From Amoebidium appalachense (taxonomy: Eukaryota > Ichthyosporea): a DNA stretch of 64,000 bases. The notes under the pieces were generated by a model. It saw only the letters and a program-made list of their open reading frames with translations. It ran no database searches and was not told the origin of the DNA. Numbering within the stretch: position 1 is the stretch's first letter; the number at the start of each line of letters is the position of its first letter. Shown here piece by piece: positions 1 to 63,777 of the stretch. Location: assembly GCA_963693365.1 (NCBI GenBank), contig CAVNZM010000006.1, positions 8,122,001 to 8,186,000 of the forward strand, written 5' to 3'. The position numbers and the translations under genes were made by a program.

Positions 1-15650
<15,650 letters not shown>

Positions 15651-16835
15651 CTTTAAGCATTGGAGCCCGGCGAAAACTAAGCAAGACGCGGTCGATGTCT
15701 TGGGTGTACGTCGTGTCAATTTGTGGTGAGGTCTCTAAAATTCGAGTCGTTTCAACTTTTGCTTGATGGAGGTTGCAATGAAGTAGAAAATGCTATTAAA
15801 GCCCGGGTAAAGACATTTTTCGCGCTCAAGACAATCTTAGGTGGTATAGTTGAGCCCGTCTATCGCGATCGCAGAGTACAAACAAGGTCGAGTGATGCTG
15901 AGCGTGAAGCTGCACACGCACATCTATCAGATGATAAGGGCCACCGTTTTTGCTGTCGCCTTAGTCTCTCTCTTTCTTTCTAGCCTACTTTTTCATGTGT
16001 TAATTAGTTATTAATCTCCAGACAAAAACTCGGAAGAAGTTGACTTCGGCATTTGCTTTCCGACTTGAAAGCACCAGTTGACCCACGGCCACCTAGAAAC
16101 ACCACGGCCATCTAGAAACACCAGATGGCTGTGCAGTTGACCACAAGACTATGAGCCCGTTTTCGTTTGCCGGCCGGCTCGGCGCTAGCGCGACGTGAAA
16201 CCCAAACCGGCTGGTGTGACCCCAGATTTTCCTTTCTTTCAAATTCGCCCAGACATCACAAACTTTTAAGAAATTTGGCTTTTCCCCATATCATAACATT
16301 TTATTGCTCCTTTCATATAGTATTACTAAAGAAATAAATATTATATATCATGTTTTGTTTTCTAGAGATGCTTTGCTGCTTGATAATGTGCCTATTATAA
16401 ATGAACCTTTTACGACAGTTAATCCGTTACTCTACTTTTTCTTGCTCGTGAAAAGTTTTAGCAACAGTGTTGAGCCCCGAAAGGACCAGCTCTAGGAGAA
16501 CACTGCTCATCTAACCGCTTTCTCCATATTTGGCTAATGGCGCGAAGTTGGTTTGCTCGTAGCCAATCATCTTTCAGTTGCGCAAACGAGTCACTTCCAG
16601 GTGCTCCAAAACGCGGAGCCTCGTCGCTCGACGTTATATGTGAGAACATGGAAATTGGAAATTGGGAAATAAGACTTTGTTGAAAGTGTTGTTGAAAGGC
16701 AAGGAAAACGTAAATGGGGCAAAAAAGACGTACTTTTGGCAAGTAATTAAACAGTGATTTAGTTCTACTATGTAGATGAGGAAATCGGGAGGAAAAAAAG
16801 CAACCAAGCGGTGATGTTCGAGAAGTTCAAGCAAG
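15651..16835. promoter_or_regulatory. Shared intergenic region between divergent GTPase genes
   Basis: About 1.2 kb separates the minus-strand start at 15,650 from the plus-strand start at 16,836. It lacks the long G/C runs found in the introns on both sides and has no convincing ORF. It holds a short duplication (CACGGCCACCTAGAAACAC / CACGGCCATCTAGAAACAC near 16,085-16,125). A bidirectional promoter is inferred from position only. Confidence 0.45.
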
Positions 16836-39219
<22,384 letters not shown>

Positions 39220-39525
39220 CCACTAAATTCCTGTTGAAAACAAAAGCAGCCTAGTGTAGTTACATGCAGGGTTTAAGGTCTATGTTCGTCTTTTTCTCGG
39301 GACAACGGCAATATGACGTCAATTCAATCACGTCACCGAATGGTTCACGGCCAATCGGTGCCAATAGAAATTGAGCTCACTGATTGGTTTTTATCATATA
39401 TGGGATGTCTATTTAAGGGAGTTTGCCATACAAGGAGAATTCCATGCATGCCGACATAGCTTTTAAGTTATATTTAGGAACACATTGGGCCAGTGAATTT
39501 GGTACCTGTAGGTGTGTCTGTGTAC

Positions 39526-39600
<75 letters not shown>

Positions 39601-40127
39601 TGATTTGGTGATAGAAGAGAACCCCCACCCCCCCCCCCACCCACCACCACCACTACCACCACAACCACCACCACCACTACACACACACGCGCGCACGCAC
39701 CTCCCCCCCCCCCCCCCCCCCCCCCACCTCCCTCCCTCCCTTCTGGACCTGGGTCTCCCCCACGGGTTCCGGGGGACGTCTTTTTCTACTTCCCTAAGCC
39801 TGTATCCAGTATGTGCTTTATAACGTTGTTCATGAAGACGTGTCATATGCACATGCATGATGGTTATTAAAGGCTATTCTGGCATTTCTCTAGGATTCCT
39901 TTGTACGGGATGTGCGCAGTTAAAGATATCATTAAGGGAATCAGTGATACCCCTTATATAGGCAAAGCCAATCATATACTGTATTCAATACCCACTGGGC
40001 GTGTTATGACTTTAAGTTACATACTGTACAGTGGTGTCCCAATTTGACGTACAAAGCCGCGGAATGTAGGTGCGGTGGTATTTGAAACCACACTTTGTTA
40101 ATAAGTCGGAATATGAATAACAGTTTA

Positions 40128-40209
<82 letters not shown>

Positions 40210-40281
40210 CACGTTCACGACAGCCTTTTACTTTTTTTGCCTTTTTCATTAAAACGGCTGTAGGAACAATGCAGGTACTGT

Positions 40282-40320
<39 letters not shown>

Positions 40321-40337
40321 TATATATAATATATATA

Positions 40338-40395
<58 letters not shown>

Positions 40396-40457
40396 TTAAC
40401 ATGAAACAAAGGATATTTACAAAAAATATATACAAAAATCTAGTGCCAACTAATATG

Positions 40458-40509
<52 letters not shown>

Positions 40510-40975
40510 CATATTAGTTGGCACTAGATTTTTGTATATATTTTTTGTAAATATCCTTTGTTTCATGTTAACCGTAATGATGACGTAATTACACCTGCAG
40601 TCATATTAGCAGCACAGTCTACCCAGTGCAACATATGACGTCATAGAGATGTCATCTTGAGTCATGATCGGGCGCTGAGTTCGTGTAAAGCACTTTAACG
40701 GGGTTAACGCAGGTAGACTATATTTTCCAATCGAGTTACTCGAATGTGTACAGAAACACTATGTTAGTGGCTTTGAAGGTGCTTTCGTAATCGAAGGAAT
40801 CACCGTGCATGGAACATCGTGGGGTCTATAGGGCACAGGGGTCTATAGGGCACAAGCTCACCCGCATGTGTGCTCACATCGACTACACGTACACACTGTT
40901 CCTATAGTGCCCTTTATAACCTAGCGCATTAGTGACCACTGTGCACACAAAACAACAATCATTGCAACCTTAGAC
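39220..40975. other. Intergenic DNA with (CA)n, (TA)n and palindrome
   Basis: No gene seen. Holds (CA)n at 39,531-39,596 and 40,131-40,207, and a copy (39,400-39,480) of a diverged motif also near 30,200 (GTCTATTTA...CCGACATAG.TTTAAG). It also holds a short tandem GGGGTCTATAGGGCACA at 40,829-40,861. Long G/C homopolymers are almost absent. Confidence 0.6.
40394..40573. repeat. Perfect 180-bp palindrome with (AT)n centre
   Basis: Left arm GGTTAACATGAAACAAAGGA continues through TCTAGTGCCAACTAATATG into (AT)n. The right arm is its exact reverse complement. Symmetry axis at 40,483.5, arms 90 bp, no mismatch. It would form a long hairpin in RNA or a cruciform in DNA. There is no coding capacity. 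Confidence 0.95.
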
Positions 40976-41747
40976 ATGCTTTCCCGTGCATGCCGTGCTG
41001 TCTACCCGGCAGCTTCTCTATATGCAAGATACATGTCAAGCGTTCCCTCGCCTTCATGGCAGTACAAGTATTTTAATGCCCTTGAACAGCTCGTAGCAGC
41101 TAAGGATGAGTTGATTGCGGCCAAGGCTGAGGTGTCTGCAGCCAAGGATGGGATGATGGCAGCCACGAAAGAATTGATGGCAGCCATAATGAGATGTTTG
41201 CAGCCAAAAAAGAGTTGTCTGAGGTGATTGCAGCCAAGCATGAACTGGTGTTGGCAGACCTGAGGGCAAAGGACGCAGTAGTGGTAGCTGGAAATGACGC
41301 AGTGGTAGCTAAAAATGAAGTAATGGCTACCAAGGCGCAACTACATTAGGTGACCGAGGAAGTGAAGAAAGGGAGAACCAAAGAGCAAAAACTTGTAGTT
41401 AGATTCGCACTAGAAACCATTGCCGAAATTCAGCGTTATGGCGTACGCGGCAACAAAAGTAACCTCGCCGGGGACATATAACTACGGCGGATGCACTTAT
41501 GCAGTTTTGTACAACCACGAAGTTTCACAACGAAATACGTCGAGCTGCGGACGGAAACGAGAGAGAGCGAGTGGTCATCCAAGCCTTTGAATCATTGATT
41601 CCCTATGCCTCTATGCATTGCCGTCAGTTTATTCACGATCTCTCGGTGCCCGATCGTGATGGTGTGTTTCAGACCACAGAACAGCGCATGGCCTTCGTGT
41701 GTGCTTGTCGTGCCGCAGAGCTGGATGGTTTAGAAACTCTTTTATAG
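40976..41747 (+). pseudogene. Intronless coiled-coil gene with probable mitochondrial presequence, broken
   Basis: ATG at 40,976 opens a basic, Arg/Ala/Ser-rich leader (MLSRACRAVYPAASLYARYM) followed by heptad-like AAK-E-L repeats (LVAAKDELIAAKAEVSAAK). A one-base loss near 41,190 shifts the frame. The repeats resume as AAKKELSEVIAAKHELVLAD, then TAG at 41,347-41,349 and TAA further on. A last open part ends with TAG at 41,747 (CRQFIHDLSVPDRDG, FVCACRAAELDGLETLL). No introns, unlike every neighbour, so a retrocopy or single-exon family member is likely. No known domain is recognised. The stops could be sequencing errors, but three lesions make decay more likely. Confidence 0.6.
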
Positions 41748-42441
41748 TCAGTGTACCATATTCGGTTGTTCCGATGATCTTGCTGGTGGAGCATTCAACT
41801 ATTTTTGCCCCCCGTGCCGGCGAGTTTTAGTCCTGACCATATATTTGGTTACTTTTGATGTACTGAGATCTCTCAAACATATGTATACAGTTCGCCCTAG
41901 CTGCCCCTTAGACTGCTGTTCAGCAAGCTTTATGATGCATGTTATTCCCCAACACTACGCTAGTTTAATCAGCAACTACGTTTATAGTCGTATTAGAACA
42001 TAAGAGGTATACGGTGTGGATATGTTGCGACTTGCCAACTACGTATAAGGACATGTGCTTGTGCTTCAATCAATTGCTTGCTTGCTTACATGTATCATTT
42101 ATATAATAATACGTAGAAACAAGATGCTGCTTCACCACACAATACACTTCAGAATTCTTCGAATCTTATTAGCTGCTCGAACTCTGTTGTACTACAAGAA
42201 AATACAACTTACCTATAGATAAAGCTAGGGTACAACTCAACCCAACTTGACATTGCCCCAAGTCTTCTCCCCATCTGATTGTACGTGCATGCAACTCCTG
42301 ATTGTAGATCCTCCCATGATGATCCAACTCTTTCCAAGTTGCTCACTGTCCAAGGCCCTGCAGGGGCCGCACAGTTTTGTGCGCTTAAAGTTGGAAATAA
42401 CTCTCTCTCTCTCTCTCCCTCCCTCCCTCCCTCCCCCCCCC

Positions 42442-42486
<45 letters not shown>

Positions 42487-43112
42487 TCCCTCTCCCTCTC
42501 CCTCTCCCTCTCCCTCTCTCCCTCTTGTCTCTCTCTCTCCCCCCCCCCTCCCCCCCTCCCTCTCCCTCTCTCCCTCTCTCCCTCTCTCTAACTCTCTCTC
42601 TCTCCTGTCCCTCTTTCCCTCTCTCCCTTTTTCCCTCTCTATCTCTCCTGTCCCCTCCCTCCCCTCCGCCCCTCTCCCCGCGCTCGTGTATACAGTACAT
42701 ACCCCTCTCTGTTCAGTCAGTCTGTTAGCAAATTGAACTGGAAAATGTAGTGATGCTACCGAAAACTTATGGTGTTACTAAGATTAGAAACCTAAAAGTA
42801 GATCTTTTCCAGACGGCCAATGATTTGTTGACTTCGTCTTACGGCTGCTCAAAGTATAACATACAGTAACGTCCGATATACCCGGGCCCATGTTTTTTTC
42901 GATGTTCCTCGCAAGACAAGCACGCAACCTAAGGCGCCTTCACAAGATCTCAACCAACAACCCAAGTCATAACGGTGCAAGACCTCCCGGAATAAAGTCA
43001 TTGAATTAAGTAGTGGCAAGAAAACACAGCTGGGTACCCCTTTTAGGTAGCCTTGGAATTACGTTATAAAGTCTTATTCCTCCCTTTATTTTTCTTTATT
43101 TACTGATCAAAA
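41748..43112. other. Intergenic DNA upstream of TRAPPC6, with CT/poly-C tract
   Basis: Contains a (CT)n/poly-C block at 42,402-42,670. A minus-strand stretch 42,212-42,400 is open for about 62 codons and ends in a perfect donor (CTATAG|GTAAGT). It might be an exon of an unseen minus-strand transcript, but no partner exon was found. Confidence 0.4.
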
Positions 43113-56443
<13,331 letters not shown>

Positions 56444-56520
56444 TTTTCGTTGTTGTGTTGTGCTAGTAAAACCTTCTTCTAGAGCTACCACCTACTGAGG
56501 CGGTGTCTCCTTTTCCCTCT

Positions 56521-56566
<46 letters not shown>

Positions 56567-57125
56567 AAAAAGGGACAAGTAGATGTATAACGTCGCACGT
56601 GCGGCAACACGTCAGTACTCTAGAGCTATAACTCAGAGAAAAAGGATTATACAGGACAGTATTGCTTGCCGAAAAAGTTTCCGGTATTGGAGGGGCGTGA
56701 TTGCGCAAACGGCTACGAAAGGTAGGAAATAAACAGAATATGTTACAACTTTCAACTAAATATAGTAGACATTAAAGCGATATGAGTGGCTGAAACTGGT
56801 CAATCTAGACGTGCGTACGATATACAGAGAGGTACTTCATAGAATGTGGCATGTAAACATCATGTACACGTGCATCTGTGTGCATTGCAGACAAGACTAT
56901 TGGGGCGATTTTTCTCATTTTTGAAATTGAATTTTGAACGAGTTTTCTCATTTCTGTAGTACGATCGCATAGGGAGAACCCTTGTGCTGTTCTAGACAAA
57001 GTATTGATCTCATCTTCCATCCACTCAGCTGCATTTTGAAACTATACGTACACCCACTTATACTCAAGTGCATTTTCACTTGCCATTCTAGTAGGTAGTT
57101 GACTCTTGAAACACGAACCGTAAAC
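56444..57125. promoter_or_regulatory. Shared intergenic region of divergent UPF0488 and NOL7-like genes
   Basis: 682 bp between two divergent start codons. Contains a T run (about 41 nt, 56,524-56,564) and otherwise unique sequence without G/C runs. Bidirectional promoter inferred from arrangement. Confidence 0.5.
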
Positions 57126-58661
57126 ATGCCACCCAAGAAAACACCTCTACCAGCACGCACGCCACGCACGCGCTCGCGCGCAAACCTCCCTCCCACCCCG
57201 GATGAACCCCCAGTGGATCTAAACGGTGAGGGAGAGCAGGAGGTCCAGCAGGTTACAGCAAAACGGGCAGGGAGGAAAAGAACGACTAACGCGACTGAAA
57301 CGAAAAAGAAAGGAAACAAGAAACAGGAAGATGTGGTGGTTGCTGTAGAGGAACAGAAAGACGGCGGAGAAGAGGAAGTGGCGCAAGCGAAAACATCGAC
57401 TTTGAAAAAGAGAAAGGTGGAGCAGGAAAAGGGGGAGGAAGTGGAGGAGAAGAAGGAAACGAATTCAACACAAACGAAAGGGAAAAAACAACTGGGAGAT
57501 GTGGCGGTTGCTGTGGAGGAACAGAAGGATGGAGAGGAAAAGGAAGTGGTGCAAGCGAAAACATCGACCTTGAAAAAGAGAAAGGTGGAGAAGGAAGTGG
57601 AGGAGGAGGAAGAGGAAAAGAAGGAAGCGAAAACAACAAAAACGAAAGGAAGAAAGAAACAGGAAGATGTGATGGTTGCTGTGGAGGAACAGAAAGACGG
57701 CGGAGGTGAGGAAGTGGTGCAAGCGAAAACATCGACTTTGAAAAAGAGAAAGGTGGAACAGGAAAAGGGGGATGAAGCAGAGGAAAAGAAGGAATCGAAA
57801 CCATCCACACTGAAAAAGAGAAAAGTGAGTGAGGGAGAGGGGGAGGTTGCGGCTGAGGTTTCGCACGTTACACCAGCGAGAGAAAAGGGGACTAAGGAGG
57901 AAGAACAGGAACCGGGAACCGGGAAAACGACGAAAACGAAAAAGACGCCAAAAGCCAAGCCGGACACTGTTAACACCGAAAATACGACCGCAAAGACACC
58001 GAAATCCGACACGCCGTCACAAGAGGACACACAAACAGGCAAAAAGAAAACAGGGGCAAAGAAATCGACACAGAAAACACCCGTAAACGAGGCAAAAGAC
58101 TCTTTGGAAGACAACATGAGCGAGAAAAAGTCATCAAAGAAGCAGAAAGCGGAAACGGTGGTAGTAGAGGAAGAAGCGATAGAGGTTGTGGTTGTGGAAG
58201 CGATTCAAACAGAGGAGAAATCGGAAAAGAAAACTACGGAAAAGAGGAAAGAAAGGGAGAGCAATGTTGTCGAGGTTCAAAACAAAACAGCGAAATCCGC
58301 AACCAAGTCGACGGCTAAGAAAACGAATGAATTCGCGAATGCGGATGTGGAGGTGGTTCAGGCGGCGCGCACACCCACGAGTAAGAAGATTGTTTTCGAC
58401 GATGAGGAGGAGGAGGGAGAGGATGCGGAGGACATTTTGGAAGCGGCACGGGCACGACAGATGCAGGCAAAGGTGGGTGGGTGCCATGGTGGCGTGTGCT
58501 CTTTCTGCACAGACACACGTGCATGTGCGTGCGAGCAGAATTATACACGGAGAACTCCAAACACACATACGCACACATGCACACCAGTGTTTGTGCAGGA
58601 CTTACTAAAAACCTGTCCTTCACTCTCCGTCCTTAGCAGCCCCGCCCCTCCCTGTCCCCCC

Positions 58662-58693
<32 letters not shown>

Positions 58694-59483
58694 TTTGCCC
58701 ACCCTGCTTGAGAAGGCTAGGAGGGGGGGGTTGGAGGGGTCTAAGGAGGGAGGATGCATCTTTTTCTTCGGGAAGGGGAATGGAGGGGGGGAAGGGAGCA
58801 GGAGGCGGATGGATAGAGGGGGGTTTGAAGTTTCGGAAGGAATCTCACACAGGCGCAATGCTGAAATAAGTCACTTCGCATGCAGGCGAGCCTTTTTATT
58901 CCGATGTTTTCTGTTTTCCTTGGTTTCTCACGCTTACAACACCTCCCCCCCACTCCCCGCCCTCCCTTACCCCCTACCCCTTGGGGACGGTCCCCCCCCC
59001 CCCCCCCCCCCCCCCCCCGTACCAATCTTTCAATCCGTGACATTTTTTTTCATGCCTCCCTTGGATTGAATTCTCCCCCCCTCCCCCTCCCCCCCCCCCC
59101 CCCCCTCACACACACACACACACACGTGCGTTCACACACAGAGTGAGGTATACTCAATTAATGCACACACATTCATCCAAACGTGCCCGTCCCTCCTCCT
59201 CCTTACTATGTACCAAATCCCGCCTGCTCTACATGCCTTGCATCATGCATACGAGTGGATACAATCAAATCCACGCTCACGCTTACACCCAAACACGCAC
59301 ACACAACGTATAAGCCTTGCCATAGTGGCACATATACAGACACAGAGATCACACACTCACCCTTCTCTCTTGCTCTCTCTCTCTCCTCCCCCTGCCGACC
59401 CCCCCTATCCGATTACCCCCAGTGTAAAGTCGCAGATTTTATACCTGCTTTGGCCTTTTATTTTTATTTTTTCGCTTTCCTAC

Positions 59484-59516
<33 letters not shown>

Positions 59517-59619
59517 CCGTCCCCGCCCCATCTATGTTTGTGTCGCCAAATGCATCGCAAAGCCTCTCACTCACACATTCACCTTTACGAAACCACCCCC
59601 ACCTGCCCCTCCCATCCCT

Positions 59620-59674
<55 letters not shown>

Positions 59675-60104
59675 ACACGCGCGCACGGGGAAAAACACAT
59701 AGACAACTTCATAAACACATACGCGCACACACACACACACACGTACACATACACACACACACACACACGTACACAGAAACCTGAAGAGGACGAAGACGAA
59801 GACGCGGCTCCGGAGGCCGTCGGGTTCGGGCAGGCGCGGGAGGTGATCGAATCGGAGACGCAGGCGATCAGGGAGGCTCTATCAAAGGAGATGGAAGAGG
59901 GTAGAAAGAGGCGGAAGGAAAAGGATGAGAGAAATAAGAGCCAGAAGGAGTCAAAGAGGACACGGTTGAGCCTGGACTTTTTGAAGGCGGTGGCGGAGCA
60001 GAGGGACGGGGAGGAGGAGGAGGAGGGTGCGGAGGGGGAGGGGGAGGAGATGGAGGAGGTGAAGAAACCGAAGGTGTGTGTGTGTGTGTATGGTGTGTGT
60101 GTAT

Positions 60105-60137
<33 letters not shown>

Positions 60138-60979
60138 CTGGATGGGTGGATGGGTAAATGTGTGTGGGGGTGTGCGGGATGAGAGGGTGGGGTTGGGTGA
60201 TTGGGTGGTTAGGTGACCGTGGATGTGGATGTGTAGGTAGGTGTGTGTGTGCGACATGGGCGTGGTGAGAGGGCCTGGGTGTGTGTTGTTGGGATGTGCG
60301 GTGGAGGTTTCACGATTTGTGGGTGTGGGTCCTTGTGGATGTATGTTTGTCTGTGTAAGGAATTCATGTTGGTTCCTTTTTTTTTTTGCCTTTTTCGGCG
60401 GGGGGGGGAGGGGGGGGGGGGGAAGTAGGAGGAACATGTGTGGGGGGTTGTGTAGGTGTGTGTGTGTGTGTGGTGTGATCTTGTGGTGTCGTTCTTGTGC
60501 CAACTTGTCGTGAGTCTTCCCGTGTGTCTAGTGTTTTGGGCTGTGTCCATGCGACCGGAGCCCTGGAGGGGGGAGGGGGAGACCCGGGGAGAAGGGGGGG
60601 GGGGGGGGGGGGGGGGGGGGAACAGGGTGGTATGTGTATGCCAAAATCCCCCTGCCCTCTCTCACCCACCACTACCGCCACACCACCGACAAAAAGAAAT
60701 GCAATGGGGACAAGAATAATGAAGGAAAAAGGAAAAGAAAAGAATCGAAACCAACACCAAAAAAAGAATTGAGCGAGGAAGGGTGGTGGGTGGTTTTTTT
60801 TTGTTTGTTTGTTTGTTTGTTTTTTTTGGGGGGGGGGGGGGGGGGGGGGGGGGGGTAGAAGCCCACATACACATGTGTAGGATCTCAAAAATCTCTTGGC
60901 TTTGCTCCACCCCTGTGTGTCCTTTTGTCATGCTAACAGTACTTTCTCTCTTCTCGCTTTGCCTCCCAATGCCCGTTCC

Positions 60980-61015
<36 letters not shown>

Positions 61016-61075
61016 ACCCCACCCCCACCCACCCCACCCTTCACCCCATCTCCCTCTGGATACCTGTCCCCCCCT

Positions 61076-61107
<32 letters not shown>

Positions 61108-61209
61108 ACCCCCTTTTCTCTCGCTCTTCTTCTCGGTCCCCTCCCCCCTCCCCCCATCCTGCCGCACACGCCATGCACACACGCGCGCGCGCGCGTACCC
61201 CGCAACCCC

Positions 61210-61283
<74 letters not shown>

Positions 61284-61480
61284 GCAAGCACGCACGCTTC
61301 GAGGATGAGGACCAACCGTTTAAACTCGTTCGGATGGCCGAGATGGAAAAGAACACACGCGCTGTAGACGATAAAGCACTGTCGTTTCTCAAACAAAACC
61401 TCATAGGGGACAGGATTAAGCGGCAGCAGGCAAAACCACGGAGCCTACGTGCTTCAAAGTTTTTCGTTAAAGCAAAGTAG
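57126..61480 (+). CDS. NOL7/UTP16-like nucleolar protein
   Basis: Three exons: 57126-58472, 59777-60073, 61283-61480 (TAG), phase 0 throughout, 613 residues. Exon 1 is a low-complexity Lys/Glu region with three tandem repeats of about 57 residues and four copies of TLKKRKV, ending in an acidic patch. Exon 2 matches the NOL7 core: acidic stretch, then APEAVGFGQAREV (human APEELTFASAQAEA), a charged helix, and KRTRLSLDFLKAV (human KRKLLPDTILEKL). Exon 3 resembles the NOL7 C-terminal region: FKLVRM, a charged helix, ALSFLKQNLIGDRIKR. NOL7 and yeast Utp16/Bud21 act in the small-subunit processome in early 18S rRNA maturation. The protein is far longer than human NOL7 (257 aa) because of exon 1. 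The ATG at 57,126 follows AAAC. Confidence 0.85.
57297..57830 (+). repeat. Coding tandem repeat, about 170 bp x 3, with repeated KKRKV
   Basis: Inside exon 1 of the NOL7-like gene. Each unit encodes (K)KQEDV.VAVEEQKDG, then VVQAKTSTLKKRKVE, then an acidic/basic linker. A fourth partial unit ends STLKKRKVSEGEG. KKRKV is a classical monopartite nuclear localisation core. Base identity between units is high, so expansion is recent. Confidence 0.93.
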
Positions 61481-61745
61481 GTTTCTGTTGTAGAAGCTGG
61501 CGGAAGGGATGGTGGAATGTGGTATTTGGGGTGTTGGAATGTGTGTGTGTGTGTGTGCATGTATGAAGGTGTGTTGTGTGAGTGGTGTGTGGTGAGTAGA
61601 GGGCCGGGGGGGGGGGGGGGGGGGGGATGATGAATTGGCGGGTACGGCCAAATGCTGTCGTCCGTTTTTTTGGATTTTATTCAAAACTGTTTTTGTCTCT
61701 TGTCGCCTAACATGTTATTGTATTCTTAGACATTTTTGTTTTTCG

Positions 61746-61792
<47 letters not shown>

Positions 61793-63777
61793 GCCTTCTG
61801 TTCTGCAAGGTGTATTTTTTTCAGGTGATGTTTCATGCAATCTAGTGATTAATTCCCCTCTTTACGATGTGGTAGCATTTTATCATGTCTTTTGATGTAC
61901 CGAGACTTTTTGGTGTGTGTGTGTGTGTGTGTTGTGTGTGTGTTGTGTGTGTGTGGGGGGGGGGGGGGGGGGGGGGGACACATAGTATCGTCTCCTTCTG
62001 TGTCTAGAATTATACCTGAAAGCGAGAATTTGATGACTCATGCACAATATGTGCAATGCGTTCGTATATCTTGTGCAGATTCTTTCTGATTAGATAGTGG
62101 GATTTTCATAACTGTTCAATATGCGACTATGTTCAGTGTGGCATTTCGTAGATCTGGTCACCGATTTGGGTGTGCACGTGACGCACACACAAATATGGAG
62201 TTTCATATGCATATGGCTTGCTGGGCAGGTGCAAATTTTAAAGTAACAGATCTATGAAGCTATGATATAGTCACTGTGCACTGTGAAACGTAACAACCTG
62301 GATCAAGTATACAAGGACATGTGTGTATGTGGAGAAAGGTGGTGACGGTTTGCCCGTCTTTAGCTGTGTTTGCACTTTTTATTCCCAAAAGATACCTATA
62401 ATATGTGGGCACAAACACGCAATGTGACCCGAACACAGACGCACAAATATTCGCACACACACACACACAAGCACAAAGGAGAGAGACAATATCCACATAT
62501 ACACGTGTACACAATGTGCACCCACGCGAGCACGCGGGAATGGTGTGTTGCCTCATGCACACACGCATGAATGCACGCAAACCCACATGTCGTGTGCACG
62601 GCTTACACACACAGTCACACGGTGACACACACACGCACAAACAATAGTAGAAACTGATTCAAGGGACACACACACACACGCACAATGTCATGTACACATT
62701 GTCAAGCACATGGACGACGCACACCACCCACGCGCGCACACGTGACACACACACACTGTCAGTCACAGTGCCACGGACGCACGCGACATCACACACCCAC
62801 GTGCACGCACAGCGCGCGCGCGCGCGCGTACAAATAGGCCTGTCACTGCTGTTACAAGACAAAAATGTGCATGCAGGCACCTTCGTCAGAAGTTACTCAA
62901 TTGCAGCTATTCCAGGGAAGACTTAGTGTGAGTCGTGACGTCGATATTTACCATGGCCAGCATCTCTTTCTATGAATAATTGATTTCATTGGAATTGCGC
63001 ACGTGTGCATACATCCACCTACTCGTACATGAAAATGAAACGCTTGCGTTGTTACGCGCGTGCTTGGTTCCTAGCTACGTGCGTGACACAGGCGCGCTCG
63101 TGCAGCTGCAGCACGGCACATGACTAATATAGTACTATCGCTGTGCACGTGATCGGATTCCATCATTTCCATGGAAAGTTCTAAGAGATCCAAAAGATAT
63201 TCAGCGCTCCGATTGGCTCGGAGAGCACCATGCCTTGCTCCAAATAGATCTAGATCTTTCTTTCTGAGAATAGCGCAGTGTGGGGGAAGCTGTGTGGGGA
63301 CGGGATAGCGCGCGTGAATTTGCACGCTGCATGTAAACCTCCGGTCAAAACGTAACTTACGGCGATAGTATGTGGGGTAAACCTACCCTTTCTTTTCTGT
63401 CACACGGTAAGAACGGGTGAAACATGTGTCTGGTAGAAGCGGAAACGTTTTTTCACTGACCCGCTAACTAGGCCGGAATAGCCTGAGTGCATATGCACCT
63501 GAACGGGTTTTCAAATGTGCTCACAAAACGGTAATGAATGCTAACAATTGTATGAGAAACGACGTCAATTTCTTTCTTAATAACGAAATTTTTTCTTTCA
63601 CACAGGAGAAAAAATTGTGCTCCTAACAGTCGAGATTTTTTGATACGAAGGCCTGTCTTTGTGTTAATTAGCAGAAACTTTTTGCTTCTTCTTGGAGCCT
63701 TACAAGGACTTGCACGAAAACTTTAGCTGAACCTCCTCGCTATCCCAACTATTGGGTTCAATTTTAACAAAACGAAA
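61481..63777. other. Intergenic region
   Basis: Contains a G run (about 61,605-61,626), a T run (about 41 nt, 61,750-61,790), (GT)n plus a G run at 61,914-61,977, degenerate CA-rich DNA at 62,400-62,820, and an alternating (CG)n at 62,812-62,829 that could adopt Z-DNA. No convincing gene. Confidence 0.55.

Noticed and set aside
56948-58117. 389-codon minus-strand frame opposite the NOL7-like exon
   Set aside because: Mirror of a Lys/Glu-rich repeat exon (reads as Phe/Ser/Leu). The sense strand has matching splice phases and NOL7 similarity.
63071-63325. 84-codon minus-strand frame near the right edge
   Set aside because: No recognisable domain, weak start context and no splice partners; may be chance.
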